A stretch of 64,000 nucleotides of DNA, from assembly GCF_024609765.1 (NCBI RefSeq), contig NZ_JANFDG010000016.1, positions 1 to 64,000 on the forward strand. Reading direction: 5' to 3'. The notes below the pieces were generated by a model. The model was not told the DNA's origin, made no database searches, and saw only the letters and a program-made list of their open reading frames with translations. The stretch is from Shinella pollutisoli (lineage in GTDB: Bacteria; Pseudomonadota; Alphaproteobacteria; Rhizobiales; Rhizobiaceae). How positions within the stretch are numbered: the first letter of the stretch is position 1; every line of letters starts with the position of its first letter. The position numbers and the translations under genes are program-made. Of the stretch, positions 35,184 through 43,895 are shown one piece after another.

Positions 35184-36809
35184 TCAGTAGTAGCTCAGGC
35201 GGAATGACGGCTCCGGGCGCGGATGCGCGCCCTCGACCGGATTGGGTGCGGCCCACTCGCCCCACGGCGCGACATTCCAGAACGGCACGCGCACCGCGCG
35301 GATCGGCGGCAGGGACTGGATCAGCAGCAGTTGCTCCCCCGTCCCCATCAGACGAATTTCATCGGGCGACATCAGCGGCCGGGCGGCCTCGCCCCGGCTC
35401 ACGCCGGGATCGTCGTCCTCCTTGCGGCCGAGATTGATGGAGGTCGTCTTGACCGTCCGCTGCCCGAGCGCGTCCGACAGCATCTTCGCCAGGCCCAAAT
35501 CCTGGACCGCGAAGAACTGCCGGACTTCCGCCTGCGACAGGATGGTGTTGGTCGCTGCCGTGCCGTAGACGACGCGCAACTGATCGAGCGATTGCACGAT
35601 CATCCACACGCGCACGCCCAGCCCCGGCAGCAGCGTCAGCGCGTCCGACAGGCCCGCGAGCTTGCCCATGTTGGCGAACTCATCGAGCATGAACAGCACC
35701 GGCGTATTGCCGGGCTGGCGCGCGACCGCCGCGATGGCCTGCCGGGCGAGAAGCCCGAGCCACATGCCATGCGTGGCGACGCGATCGGGCGGGATGACCA
35801 GATAGACGCTGACCTTCCCGGTCTTCATTTCGGCGAAGGAGAAGTCCGACGCCTCGACGCTCCCCGCCAGCCAGCCGGCGGGGTCGAAGATCGAAACGGT
35901 CTGCCGCGCGCCTTCCGCGAAGCTCTGGAAGCTCTCGGGACTTTTCTCGATGGCACCGGCGATGTCGTCGGCGAGGTCTGCGACCACGCCGCCGAGCACA
36001 TCCGATCCGGCCATTTCGACCAGCGCCGCATCCAGCCTTCGGCTGTTCTGAAGGAGCCGCCACAGCTCCGGCAGGGTGCATCCCTCCGGCTGTCCGCGCG
36101 TCGCCAGATGCAGCATCAGAGCGCGCAGCAGCTTGCGGCTGCCCTCCCGGAAGAAGCGGTTGCGCGCGTCCTCCGGCTCGGGGAGTAGTTGCAGCGCCAG
36201 CGCCGCGACTTCCTCCGTCAGCCCACGCCGGCCGGCTTCGTCGTTGTAGAGATCGACCAGATAGGCGAGCGGGTTGAAGCGGTGCTGCGGCAGCCCGTGC
36301 AGGCCCCACGGGTTAAGGATGACGACCTTTTGCCCGAAGCGGCTTTGACGGTGCCCGGCGGTGACGCCGGCCAGCTCGCCCTTCGGATCGGTCACGAAAA
36401 CACTGCCCTGCCAGTGCAGCAGGTTGGGCACGACGACCGAGATTCCCTTGCCCGAGCGGGCCGGAGCCACGGTCAACAGATGCGCCTTGCCCTTGTGGAA
36501 CAGCATGCGGCCGTCGAGCGCGCCGAGGAACAGGCCCGAAGGATCGGTCAGGCCCGCACCCGCCGCCGCGTCGCCGTTCAGCCACGCCGCCGTGCCGTAG
36601 ACGCCGCTTGGCGTATCCGCTTCCTTGCGGCGGCGATCGCGCTCCAGCTCTCCGCGCAGGCGATCCGCGCCGGCAATGAGAGAGATCGCGCTGACCGTGC
36701 CGAGTGCCCATGTCGCGGCATCGTTCGGCACCGACCACGCCCCCCAGGCGCAGCCGGCGGCCACCAAAAACGCGCCCCACGGCGACGGATGCTGCGGATT
36801 GTTAGCCAT
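35184..36809 (-). CDS. traG: type IV coupling protein (VirD4/TraG family)
   Basis: 541 residues. Two N-terminal membrane helices (about 11-25 and 33-48), Walker A in APARSGKG (115-122), the DPKGE box at 141-145, Walker B VLFMLDEF (371-378) and the conserved QSLDQLRVVYG. It is the hexameric ATPase that passes the relaxase-DNA complex to a type IV channel. It is shorter than typical TraG proteins (about 600-650) through a short C-terminus. With no mating-pair genes here, it must dock to a channel encoded elsewhere. Confidence 0.92.
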   Translation of the reverse strand: MANNPQHPSPWGAFLVAAGCAWGAWSVPNDAATWALGTVSAISLIAGADRLRGELERDRRRKEADTPSGVYGTAAWLNGDAAAGAGLTDPSGLFLGALDGRMLFHKGKAHLLTVAPARSGKGISVVVPNLLHWQGSVFVTDPKGELAGVTAGHRQSRFGQKVVILNPWGLHGLPQHRFNPLAYLVDLYNDEAGRRGLTEEVAALALQLLPEPEDARNRFFREGSRKLLRALMLHLATRGQPEGCTLPELWRLLQNSRRLDAALVEMAGSDVLGGVVADLADDIAGAIEKSPESFQSFAEGARQTVSIFDPAGWLAGSVEASDFSFAEMKTGKVSVYLVIPPDRVATHGMWLGLLARQAIAAVARQPGNTPVLFMLDEFANMGKLAGLSDALTLLPGLGVRVWMIVQSLDQLRVVYGTAATNTILSQAEVRQFFAVQDLGLAKMLSDALGQRTVKTTSINLGRKEDDDPGVSRGEAARPLMSPDEIRLMGTGEQLLLIQSLPPIRAVRVPFWNVAPWGEWAAPNPVEGAHPRPEPSFRLSYY

Positions 36810-36886
36810 GACCGTTTTCCTTTCCGCGCCCGTGTGAGAAAGTGCCGGGGCGTAGTCGGGAGAAAGCCAGAAATCAGACGCCTGCG

Positions 36887-36907
36887 ATTGCGCACAAACT
36901 GGTCACG
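36887..36907 (+). promoter_or_regulatory. operator-like repeat, copy in the T4CP/HTH divergent spacer
   Basis: ATTGCGCACAAACTGGTCA (36887-36905) followed by CG, in the 100-bp spacer between divergent traG and the gene at 36910. Same 19 bp as at 24685. Confidence 0.55.
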
Positions 36908-36909
36908 GT

Positions 36910-37728
36910 ATGGAGAACGCGGTGGAGGCGAGGACACCTCCGACAGTCACGTTCTATGACGACGCGGAGCGCGGCCGCATCCGCGCCGCCCTGCGGCGTT
37001 ACCTTGCGCAAAATGGAATCGGTGCGCCGAAGCTCCGCGATCTGATCGCGGACGCCAATGGCCTCGCCTTCAGGAAGGACGGCGGCGAACCCATCGCCCT
37101 GAGCACCGTTCAGCGTTTCATCACCGGAAAGCATCGTGTGAACGACAGCTTCGTCCGCCTGTGCGCCCGCTTCGCCGAGGGCCTGCCGGGCGATGATCCG
37201 GTCGCGGTCTTTGGCGAACAGTTGACGGCCTTCCTCGGCGTTCGGCGCGGCGAGGGCGAATTTCCGCCCGTGCCTGCGGAGGTCGCCGGATCATATACGT
37301 GCCACGCAAAGCGCGCCCTGCCGACCGGCCAGCTTCTGCGGCTCTTGCCCAAGGGCAATCCCGCAGACCTGGTGCCGTTCTCGCGAATTGAGATCGACCT
37401 GATTCCGGACCGCCCCTTCGCGTCCATCCGCGAAACCATCGAGAATTGGGGAGCCGCCGCGCCTACCGCCGCCGACATCAAACTGGAGACGCCGCCACGC
37501 CGCTCTTACGTGGGGATCGTCGCCTGCCCCGAAGGTTTGCTGTTTGCCCTCATGCGTAATGTCACCACCGGGATGCCGCGCGTCTATTGGCTGGCCCAAA
37601 CCGGCGGCAATGGCCTGGGCGGCTACGGGCACGAATCCATCTCCAATCTCGACAGCGGAGAGGCAATCGAGCGAGCCGTCCACACGACCACTCAAGTCGC
37701 GCTCTCCCTGGCGAAGGAGGCTGTCTGA
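36910..37728 (+). CDS. putative HTH regulator/sensor coupled to an ankyrin protein
   Basis: 272 residues. Residues about 18-92 look like a helical DNA-binding region (RIRAALRRYLAQNGIGAPKLRDLIADANG, then ALSTVQRFITGKHRVNDSFVRLCARF), which has XRE-like character. The rest is a mixed fold with SYVGIVACPEGLLFALMRNVTT near 195. No named family. The stop overlaps the ankyrin gene start (TGATG), so the two form a unit. Its ATG is only a few bases after an operator-like repeat, compatible with autoregulation. Confidence 0.6.
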   Translation: MENAVEARTPPTVTFYDDAERGRIRAALRRYLAQNGIGAPKLRDLIADANGLAFRKDGGEPIALSTVQRFITGKHRVNDSFVRLCARFAEGLPGDDPVAVFGEQLTAFLGVRRGEGEFPPVPAEVAGSYTCHAKRALPTGQLLRLLPKGNPADLVPFSRIEIDLIPDRPFASIRETIENWGAAAPTAADIKLETPPRRSYVGIVACPEGLLFALMRNVTTGMPRVYWLAQTGGNGLGGYGHESISNLDSGEAIERAVHTTTQVALSLAKEAV

Positions 37729-38084
37729 TGGCCGAAACTCCCCAGCCGAAGCCGCGCTCTGCCGGCAACGACGAAACGCTCACCCCGGACTACAATCAGC
37801 TCATGCTGCGGTGTGCCTACGCTGCCGACATCAAGGGCGTGGTCGAAGCGCTCAAGGCGGGTGCGGACGTGAATGCCACCGACCCGTTCATGGGACTGAC
37901 GGCCCTCCACATTGCGGTCAGCACCAACAATCTGAGCTTGACCCGCATTCTGGTCGAGGACTGGCATGCTGCGTTCAAAGCCGACGCTGCGGGCCGGTGG
38001 CCGACCCTGATCGCCGCCGAAGCCGAAGTCGATGACGCCCTGTCGGATTATATTGTTGAGGCCGAGGCGGAATTTATTGGATAG
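37728..38084 (+). CDS. ankyrin-repeat protein, copy 1
   Basis: 118 residues. After a charged N-terminus (MAETPQPKPRSAGNDETLTP), two to three ankyrin-like units: CAYAADIKGVVEALKAGADVNATDPFMG, LTALHIAVSTNNLSLTRILVEDW, and WPTLIAAEAEVDDALSDYIVEAEA. No signal peptide. Probably a protein-binding partner of the upstream product. Its core is nearly identical to that of the gene at 38178. Confidence 0.75.
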   Translation: MAETPQPKPRSAGNDETLTPDYNQLMLRCAYAADIKGVVEALKAGADVNATDPFMGLTALHIAVSTNNLSLTRILVEDWHAAFKADAAGRWPTLIAAEAEVDDALSDYIVEAEAEFIG

Positions 38085-38120
38085 AATTTTCACGTCAGAT
38101 CAGTAATTTATAATATTAAA

Positions 38121-38149
38121 TTGATATTTTCTGTAAAATAATATATACA
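38121..38149 (+). promoter_or_regulatory. promoter of the second ankyrin gene
   Basis: TTGATA (38121-38126), 17 bp, TATACA (38144-38149) in an AT-rich 93-bp gap, so copy 2 can be expressed apart from copy 1. Confidence 0.5.
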
Positions 38150-38177
38150 TACTCTACATTTTCGGAATGGAGGATAT

Positions 38178-38504
38178 GTGAAAGATACTGGATTGAGCAT
38201 TAAATTATTGCGTTCGGCCTACAGTGCAGAAAACAAGACTGTCATTAACCTTCTGAAATCTGGCGCGGACGTGAACGCCACAGACCCGTTCATGGGACTG
38301 ACGGCTCTCCACATCGCTGTCAGCACCAACAATCTGACCTTGACCCGTATCCTAGTCGAAGACTGGAACGCCGCGTTCAAGGCCGATGCCACTGGACGGT
38401 GGCCGACGCTCATTGCTGCCGAAGCCGAGGTCGATGACGCCCTGTCCGACTATATCGTGGAGGCCGAAGCCAAGGCATACTGTGCCAACTGTAGCCCTGC
38501 GTGA
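38178..38504 (+). CDS. ankyrin-repeat protein, copy 2
   Basis: 108 residues from GTG 38178 with TGGAGG upstream. From GADVNATDPFMGLTALHIAV to DALSDYIVEAEA it is about 90% identical in protein to copy 1, while most DNA differences are synonymous. The N-terminus differs and the C-terminus carries a CANC motif. A tandem duplicate kept under selection. Confidence 0.75.
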   Translation: MKDTGLSIKLLRSAYSAENKTVINLLKSGADVNATDPFMGLTALHIAVSTNNLTLTRILVEDWNAAFKADATGRWPTLIAAEAEVDDALSDYIVEAEAKAYCANCSPA

Positions 38505-38518
38505 CCAGTTTTTGACCA
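38500..38518 (-). promoter_or_regulatory. operator-like direct repeat, copy at the mob region
   Basis: On the minus strand: TGGTCAAAAACTGGTCACG, with TGGTCA half-sites 11 bp apart. It overlaps the end of ankyrin copy 2. Confidence 0.5.
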
Positions 38519-38635
38519 ATGGCACTAAGTTCTGTAAATTGTTTGGGAATTTGAGCGGCGCATACAGGCGTATGTCATCTTAAGCCGTTCCTAAACTTGA
38601 TCCCCCATACTGAAATCTACACCTACTGAGCGTTG

Positions 38636-38691
38636 CAAGATGTGCGCGGATTATCCGCGCCATCTTGGCAAGGGGGCTTTAGCCAGCCCCC
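38636..38691. other. candidate oriT hairpins
   Basis: In the 410-bp gene-free stretch before mobC. The first hairpin pairs CAAGATG (38636-38642) and GCGCGGAT (38644-38651) with ATCCGCGC (38653-38660) and CATCTTG (38661-38667), with a single bulged T. The second is GGGGGCT (38672-38678)/AGCCCCC (38685-38691), followed by GTTGCATCC. Position beside the relaxase and the paired inverted repeats fit an origin of transfer; the nick site is not identified. Confidence 0.5.
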
Positions 38692-38914
38692 GTTGCATCC
38701 CCCGGCATTGCCCGGCGGGCGGCATCGAGCCTTGCCGTGCAACGCAGCGTATCCCGCTGCACCGGACCGAAGGAGCCTTCGTGCTCCCTCTGGACACCCA
38801 TCGACCGGGAGGGAGGATATTGCCTCTCCCTCCTGGACCACCCATGCACCAGCGCCCCGGCGCTGGACCCGGCCGGGGACACCGTGCCCCCGGACCCGCG
38901 AAAGGAGGTGCGCC

Positions 38915-39265
38915 GTGGCCAGTGGCAGCGAGTCCCGCCAGCGCCCGATCATGCTGGCGGCACGCTTCAACGAACAGGAAGCCGAAGCGATCCGGCAAAT
39001 GGCCGATCGCGCGGGTATCCCCGTGGCTTCCCTCATTCGCTCCGCGACGTTGAGCCTGCCGCCGCCGCATGCCGTCCGGCGTCCCACGGCCAGCCACACG
39101 CTGACCGCCCGTCTGCTCGGCGAGGTCGGCCGCCTTGCCGAAACCCTGCATGCGGCCGGCGCGGCGGGCACGCTGGATTTGGACAATCCGCATGTCGCCG
39201 CCGCGCTGCGGGACATCGCCGAGATACGCACCGCCTGCTTCCTGGCCCTCGGGAGGCAGCCATGA
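38915..39265 (+). CDS. mobC: MobC-like relaxosome accessory protein
   Basis: 116 residues from GTG 38915 with AAAGGAGG upstream. MLAARFNEQEAEAIRQMADRAGIPVASLIRSATL is a ribbon-helix-helix pattern of MobC-type plasmid mobilization proteins. It would bind oriT and help the relaxase. The stop overlaps the relaxase start (ATGA). Confidence 0.8.
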   Translation: MASGSESRQRPIMLAARFNEQEAEAIRQMADRAGIPVASLIRSATLSLPPPHAVRRPTASHTLTARLLGEVGRLAETLHAAGAAGTLDLDNPHVAAALRDIAEIRTACFLALGRQP

Positions 39266-40704
39266 TCCTCAAGGGCAGCCAGCGGGCCGGCGGCGCGGAT
39301 CTCGCCACGCACCTGTCGAACGAATACGACAATGAGCGTGTCGAGATCGCGCAGGTGCGCGGGACCGCCGCCCGCGACCTTCACGGCGCGCTCGCGGAAT
39401 ACGAGGCGGTGGCGGCCGGCACCCGCTGCAAGGAGCCGCTTTACAGCCTTGCCATCAACCCGTCCTCGCCTCTGTCCCGCGAGCAATACATGGCGGCCAT
39501 CGACCATATCGAAGGCAAGCTGGGCCTGACCGGCCAGCCGCGCGCCGTGGTCTTCCATGTGAAGAACGGCCGCGAGCATTGCCATGTCGTATGGTCGCGC
39601 ATCGACCTCGACAACATGCGGGCGATCGGCCTCAGCCACGACCGCATGAAGCTCCGCACCTGCGCCCGGGAGCTGGCCCATGCCTACGGCTTGTCCCTGC
39701 CTGCCGGCCTTGCCGAGGATCGCGGCGACGCCCGGTTCGAGAAGAACCGCGACGTGACCTTCGCCGAGAAGGCGATGGCCGAGGCATCCGGTCTCACACC
39801 GGAGCAGCGACGCAGCGAGATCACCGTCCTGTTCCGGGCGTCCGACAGTGCGGAAGCCTTCCGCGCCGGACTGGAACGGGCGGGCTATGTGCTGGCCCAG
39901 GGTGAGCGCCGTGCCTATGTCGTCGTGGACCGGGCCGGCCACGTCCATGCCCTTGCGCGTCAGATCGACGGCGCGAAGACCAGAGACGTGAAAGCCCGCC
40001 TTGCAGACCTGCCGGCCGAGAGGCTGCCGACCGTCAACGCGGCGCAGGCGCAGCAGGTCGCGCGCCAGCAGGCCGTCGATGAACGGCTGCGCGAGAAGGC
40101 CCGTGCGCGTGGCGCGAAGTCGGCGTCGGACCTGAAGGCCAAGCAGGAAACCCGTCGCCACCGTCAGATCGAGGGAAAGCGCCAGCAGCTTGCCGTCACC
40201 CATGCCGCCGAGCGCATCGCGCTTCATGCCGCCCACAAGGCCGAGGAAGGAAAGCTATTCAACATCATCGCCGGCAGGATGTTCGCGCTGTTCGAGCGCG
40301 TTCCCGCCCTGCGGTCGGTGATCGCGCATCTCCGCCGCAATCCGGCGATCAATGCCGCCGAGCGGCATCGCCTCGAGGACGAGGCGCTGGATCGCCGGCA
40401 CGACCGGGAGCGCCATCAGATCGACCGGCGCGCGGTCGCGCTCGACAAGATCGAGGCCCGCGAACGGCGAAGCCTTGTCCGCGATCTTGTCAGGCAGGTG
40501 CGCGTCGAGGATCAATTGCGCGAGGCGCAGAGCGAGCAGCGCGAGCGCGAATTGCGTCAGACGGCCCGCGATATCACGGCCGAAAAGCCTGACAATGAAC
40601 AGCGCACAACGACAGACGATCGACGTGCCCGCATGCAGGAACGGCTTGAACAGGCGCGGCAAAAACCGTCAGGCCCGCAGCGCGGCGGACCGGGATGGGA
40701 ATAG
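39262..40704 (+). CDS. relaxase/mobilization nuclease
   Basis: 480 residues. It begins MILKGSQRAGGADLATHLSN, an entry typical of a relaxase group found on alphaproteobacterial elements. The metal-binding His cluster is HVKNGREHCHVVWSRID with H99, H106 and H108. A Tyr at 22 is a candidate nucleophile but is not proven. The C-terminal half (about 270-480) is a long, highly charged coiled coil. It nicks oriT and pilots the strand through the T4CP. Best described as a PF03432-type relaxase. Confidence 0.88.
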   Translation: MILKGSQRAGGADLATHLSNEYDNERVEIAQVRGTAARDLHGALAEYEAVAAGTRCKEPLYSLAINPSSPLSREQYMAAIDHIEGKLGLTGQPRAVVFHVKNGREHCHVVWSRIDLDNMRAIGLSHDRMKLRTCARELAHAYGLSLPAGLAEDRGDARFEKNRDVTFAEKAMAEASGLTPEQRRSEITVLFRASDSAEAFRAGLERAGYVLAQGERRAYVVVDRAGHVHALARQIDGAKTRDVKARLADLPAERLPTVNAAQAQQVARQQAVDERLREKARARGAKSASDLKAKQETRRHRQIEGKRQQLAVTHAAERIALHAAHKAEEGKLFNIIAGRMFALFERVPALRSVIAHLRRNPAINAAERHRLEDEALDRRHDRERHQIDRRAVALDKIEARERRSLVRDLVRQVRVEDQLREAQSEQRERELRQTARDITAEKPDNEQRTTTDDRRARMQERLEQARQKPSGPQRGGPGWE

Positions 40705-40723
40705 TCCAAAGGAGAAGAACAGC

Positions 40724-41062
40724 ATGAGCGACGATCAATATGAGGAAGACCGCCTTGCCGCACTCAAGGAGCGGTGGCGCGCGGAAGCCGAAGGGCCGGA
40801 CCACCGCAGCCTGCAAGCCCGATTCGGGCCGGGATCGTTCGGCTGCCACGAGGCGGTTCACACCACCCTGCTGGTCGTGGAATTGATCGAGCGGCAGTTG
40901 GCGAACCACAGCGCCGTGCTGCTCGATCCGTTCTGGTATAGGAGCGTGCGCGAGGCGCAGGCGATACTCCATCACGCCTACAGCGCCGCCGCGCAGATGC
41001 ACCTGGACGCGCCGCTACCGACCGGCGACCGCCCGAACCTGACGCTTGTTCCGAAGGACTGA
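40724..41062 (+). CDS. hypothetical protein downstream of the relaxase
   Basis: 112 residues, 19 bp after the relaxase with AAAGGAG upstream. Mostly helical (MSDDQYEEDRLAALKERWRA; CHEAVHTTLLVVELIERQLAN). Likely co-transcribed with mobC and the relaxase. Not recognised. Confidence 0.6.
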   Translation: MSDDQYEEDRLAALKERWRAEAEGPDHRSLQARFGPGSFGCHEAVHTTLLVVELIERQLANHSAVLLDPFWYRSVREAQAILHHAYSAAAQMHLDAPLPTGDRPNLTLVPKD

Positions 41063-41170
41063 CTTTGCCGGCGATGTAGCATCCTATGAGTGCCAGCCGG
41101 CGCGAGAAGGAAGTGGAGCGGTTCCTCCCCATTCGTTTGGCCTCATACAAAACCAACAAAAAGAAAGGCG

Positions 41171-41566
41171 ATGGCGATGACCGATATTCCTTACCCGCTT
41201 TGCAGACCGGAAGAATATGACCCGTTGGACCTCCGAAAACGGCCGAGCGCGATTGATCTGTTCAAGGTCGGGGATGCTCCCATGATGGGGCAATTCGTGG
41301 AGGCCGCGAAAAAGACCCGCGACTCTATCGTGCCGGCGGACCTGATCGACCAGCTATCGCGGACGAGCGGGAGCGACATGGGAGCATGGCTCGATCGGAA
41401 CCGTGAATCCATCACCCTCGCGCTGAATGTGCTGGACTGCTGGAAGTCGTATATGGACGGCGGGTTCCTGAACGACGACGAGTTCGTCGGCGAAACGCTC
41501 GCTCATTTCGCCGAGGCCGGCGGCTGGTATGTTGATCCCGAAACTGGTGAAGGGGTCATCATATAG
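41171..41566 (+). CDS. hypothetical protein
   Basis: 131 residues from ATG 41171 (an ATG two codons later is possible), AAAGG upstream. Acidic and helical. Unknown. It marks the right end of the mobility core; the exporter cargo begins at 41648. Confidence 0.55.
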   Translation: MAMTDIPYPLCRPEEYDPLDLRKRPSAIDLFKVGDAPMMGQFVEAAKKTRDSIVPADLIDQLSRTSGSDMGAWLDRNRESITLALNVLDCWKSYMDGGFLNDDEFVGETLAHFAEAGGWYVDPETGEGVII

Positions 41567-41647
41567 TGCGCTCGTCTCACCTATGCAGGAAATAATGCTT
41601 GGAAGCTACGTCGTCGGTAAGAGCGAATGAGACTTGACGGCGGTAAT

Positions 41648-42760
41648 TCAAGCCATCCGATTCCGGAACAGCCATGCGGCGAGTGGCAGGGTGACGGCGG
41701 CGACGGCGAGCAGTGGCACGAAGTTGGACGCCACATCCGCGAAGGTGGCACCTTCGAGATAAACGCGGCGCACGAGGTCGACGCCGAAGCGCAGCGGGTT
41801 CACATAGGTGGCGACCTGCAGGATCGCCGGCATATTGCGTACAGGCGTCAGCAACCCGGATAGCAGCATCAAGGGCATGACCAGCATGAAGGTGTAGAGC
41901 ATGGCCTGCTGCATGGTCAGCGACACCGCCGATACCGACAGGCCGATGCCGACGGAAGCCAGCGTGAACATGGCGAGCCCGAGATAGAGCAGCCAGACCG
42001 AGCCGTTCATCGGAATCTGGAACCAGAACAGGATGATCAGGAAGATGAGGGTCGACTGGAGGATGCCGACCAGCATGGACGGCAGCGCCTTGCCGATCAG
42101 AATCTGCAACGGCGTCATCGGTGTCACCAGCAACTGGTCGAACGTGCCCTGTTCGCGCTCACGGGCGACGGACAGCGCCGCCAGCATGAGCGTCTGCATC
42201 ATGCTGAGTGCCGCGATCAGCGCGGGCATGATGTTCCAGCGGGATTCGAGGTTCGGATTGAACCAGGCGCGGCGGACGATCGTCAGTGAAGAGGTGTTGC
42301 CGAGTGACTGGTTGTAGGCGGTGACGATCGAGCTGACATAGGCCGAGGCGAGGCCAGCGGTGGAGGAGTTGCGGCCGTCGAGGATGAGCTGCAACGGCGC
42401 TTGCTGGCCGGAAGCCAAGCGCTGCTGGAAATCCGAGGGGATACCGATGACGAGCAGCGCATCGCCGCTGTCGATCATCTCCGCAATCTGATCGGATGAT
42501 GTCAGCGACGCGACGCGACGAAACACGCCAGTTCCATCAAGGCGGGCCAGCAGTTCGGTGGAGGCCGCGCTCCTGCTCTGGTCGAGCACGACATAGGGTG
42601 CATTGGTGAGGTCGTATGTCGCGCCGTAACCGAACAACAGCGCCTGCATGATCGCCGGAGCGAAGAGCAGCGTCCGGTTCGCCGGGTCCTTGACCAGCGC
42701 CAGCAGTTCCTTGCGGATGAGCGACAGCACTTGCGCGATATAGGTGATCAGTCTGGCCAT
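41648..42760 (-). CDS. ABC-2 exporter permease (YbhR-like)
   Basis: 370 residues. N-terminal helix (about 25-45, TLLFAPAIMQALLFGYGATYD), a large extracytoplasmic loop (50-170), then five C-terminal helices including MPLMLLSGLLTPVRNMPAILQVATYVNP, the ABC-2 signature. EREQGTFDQLLVTPMTPLQILIGK is the conserved cytoplasmic motif. Paired with the next permease as a heterodimer. Confidence 0.88.
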   Translation of the reverse strand: MARLITYIAQVLSLIRKELLALVKDPANRTLLFAPAIMQALLFGYGATYDLTNAPYVVLDQSRSAASTELLARLDGTGVFRRVASLTSSDQIAEMIDSGDALLVIGIPSDFQQRLASGQQAPLQLILDGRNSSTAGLASAYVSSIVTAYNQSLGNTSSLTIVRRAWFNPNLESRWNIMPALIAALSMMQTLMLAALSVAREREQGTFDQLLVTPMTPLQILIGKALPSMLVGILQSTLIFLIILFWFQIPMNGSVWLLYLGLAMFTLASVGIGLSVSAVSLTMQQAMLYTFMLVMPLMLLSGLLTPVRNMPAILQVATYVNPLRFGVDLVRRVYLEGATFADVASNFVPLLAVAAVTLPLAAWLFRNRMA

Positions 42761-42764
42761 CGCG

Positions 42765-43895
42765 TCAGTCCAGCTTCTTGGCGAGCGACCTGCGCGACAG
42801 CGCGATCAGCACAGTGGCGTAGAGCGCGAGGATGGCGCAGTTGCGCAGGATGTCGGGCCAGTAGTCTCCGGCCATGAATAGCGTCTTGATCAGTCCCATG
42901 AAGTGAGTAGCCGGCAGGACCTGGCTGATCACCTGGATGACCACGGGCATGTTGCGCAAGTCGAAGACGAAGCCGGACAGCATCATCGCCGGCATGAAGC
43001 TCGCCAGCAGCGCCATCTGGCTGGCGGCGAACTGGTTGCGCGTCGTGGCGGAGATGAACAGCCCGAGACCGAGCGACACCAGCAGATAGAGAAGCGACGA
43101 GACGATGATGATCCAGAGCGAGCCGCGCATCGGCACCTGGAACAGGTACTTCGCGGCGAGCAGGCACATGATCAGGTCGATGGCGCCGATGACGATGTAC
43201 GGGGCGAGCTTGGCCAGAACCAGTTCCAGCGGCCTGACCGGGGTGACGAAGAGTGATTCCAGCGTGCCGCGTTCCCATTCGCGGGCCACGAGCAGCGAGG
43301 TCAGGAAGGCGCCGATCAGCGTCATGACCAGCACGATCAATCCCGGCACCAGATACCAGGTGCTTTCGCTCGCCTCGTTGAACCACATGCGCTGCACGAT
43401 GGTGATGTTGGCCGCAGCGGCCGGCTTGTTGCCGCCCCGATCCACCTGCTGCTGGCCCGGCAGCGCGAGCGACCCGCCGACATACCCTTCGATCGCCGCC
43501 GCCGTATTGGAATCGACACCGTTGAGCAGCAACTGCAATTGCCCGTCGCCGGCGGCAAGACGCCGTGAGAAATCGCCCGGTACTCGCAGGATGGCGTCGG
43601 TCTGGCCGGCCCGGATCATCCGTTCGGCCTCGGCCATCGAGGACGCCCAAGTGGGCGCGATATAAGGCGAGCCGCGAAGGCCGGCGACAACGTTGCGCGC
43701 GGTCGGCGAACTGTCCTCCAGCACCACCGTCACACGGGCATCCTTCACGTCGAAGGAGAGGCCGTAGCCGAACAGCAGGATCAGCACGACCGGCAGCACA
43801 AGCCCGACGACCAGATTGCTGCGGTCGCGCAGCATCTGCCGGGTTTCCTTGCGTGTCAGCGCGACGAGACGAGTGGCGAAGCCGGATGCGCTCAT
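42765..43895 (-). CDS. ABC-2 exporter permease (YbhS-like)
   Basis: 376 residues with the same ABC-2 architecture: N-terminal helix (LVVGLVLPVVLILLFGYGLSFD), big external loop, EWERGTLESLFVTPVRPLELVLAK, and C-terminal helices with MMLSGFVFDLRNMP. It overlaps the ATPase gene by 4 bp (ATGA). Second half of the permease pair. Confidence 0.88.
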   Translation of the reverse strand: MSASGFATRLVALTRKETRQMLRDRSNLVVGLVLPVVLILLFGYGLSFDVKDARVTVVLEDSSPTARNVVAGLRGSPYIAPTWASSMAEAERMIRAGQTDAILRVPGDFSRRLAAGDGQLQLLLNGVDSNTAAAIEGYVGGSLALPGQQQVDRGGNKPAAAANITIVQRMWFNEASESTWYLVPGLIVLVMTLIGAFLTSLLVAREWERGTLESLFVTPVRPLELVLAKLAPYIVIGAIDLIMCLLAAKYLFQVPMRGSLWIIIVSSLLYLLVSLGLGLFISATTRNQFAASQMALLASFMPAMMLSGFVFDLRNMPVVIQVISQVLPATHFMGLIKTLFMAGDYWPDILRNCAILALYATVLIALSRRSLAKKLD

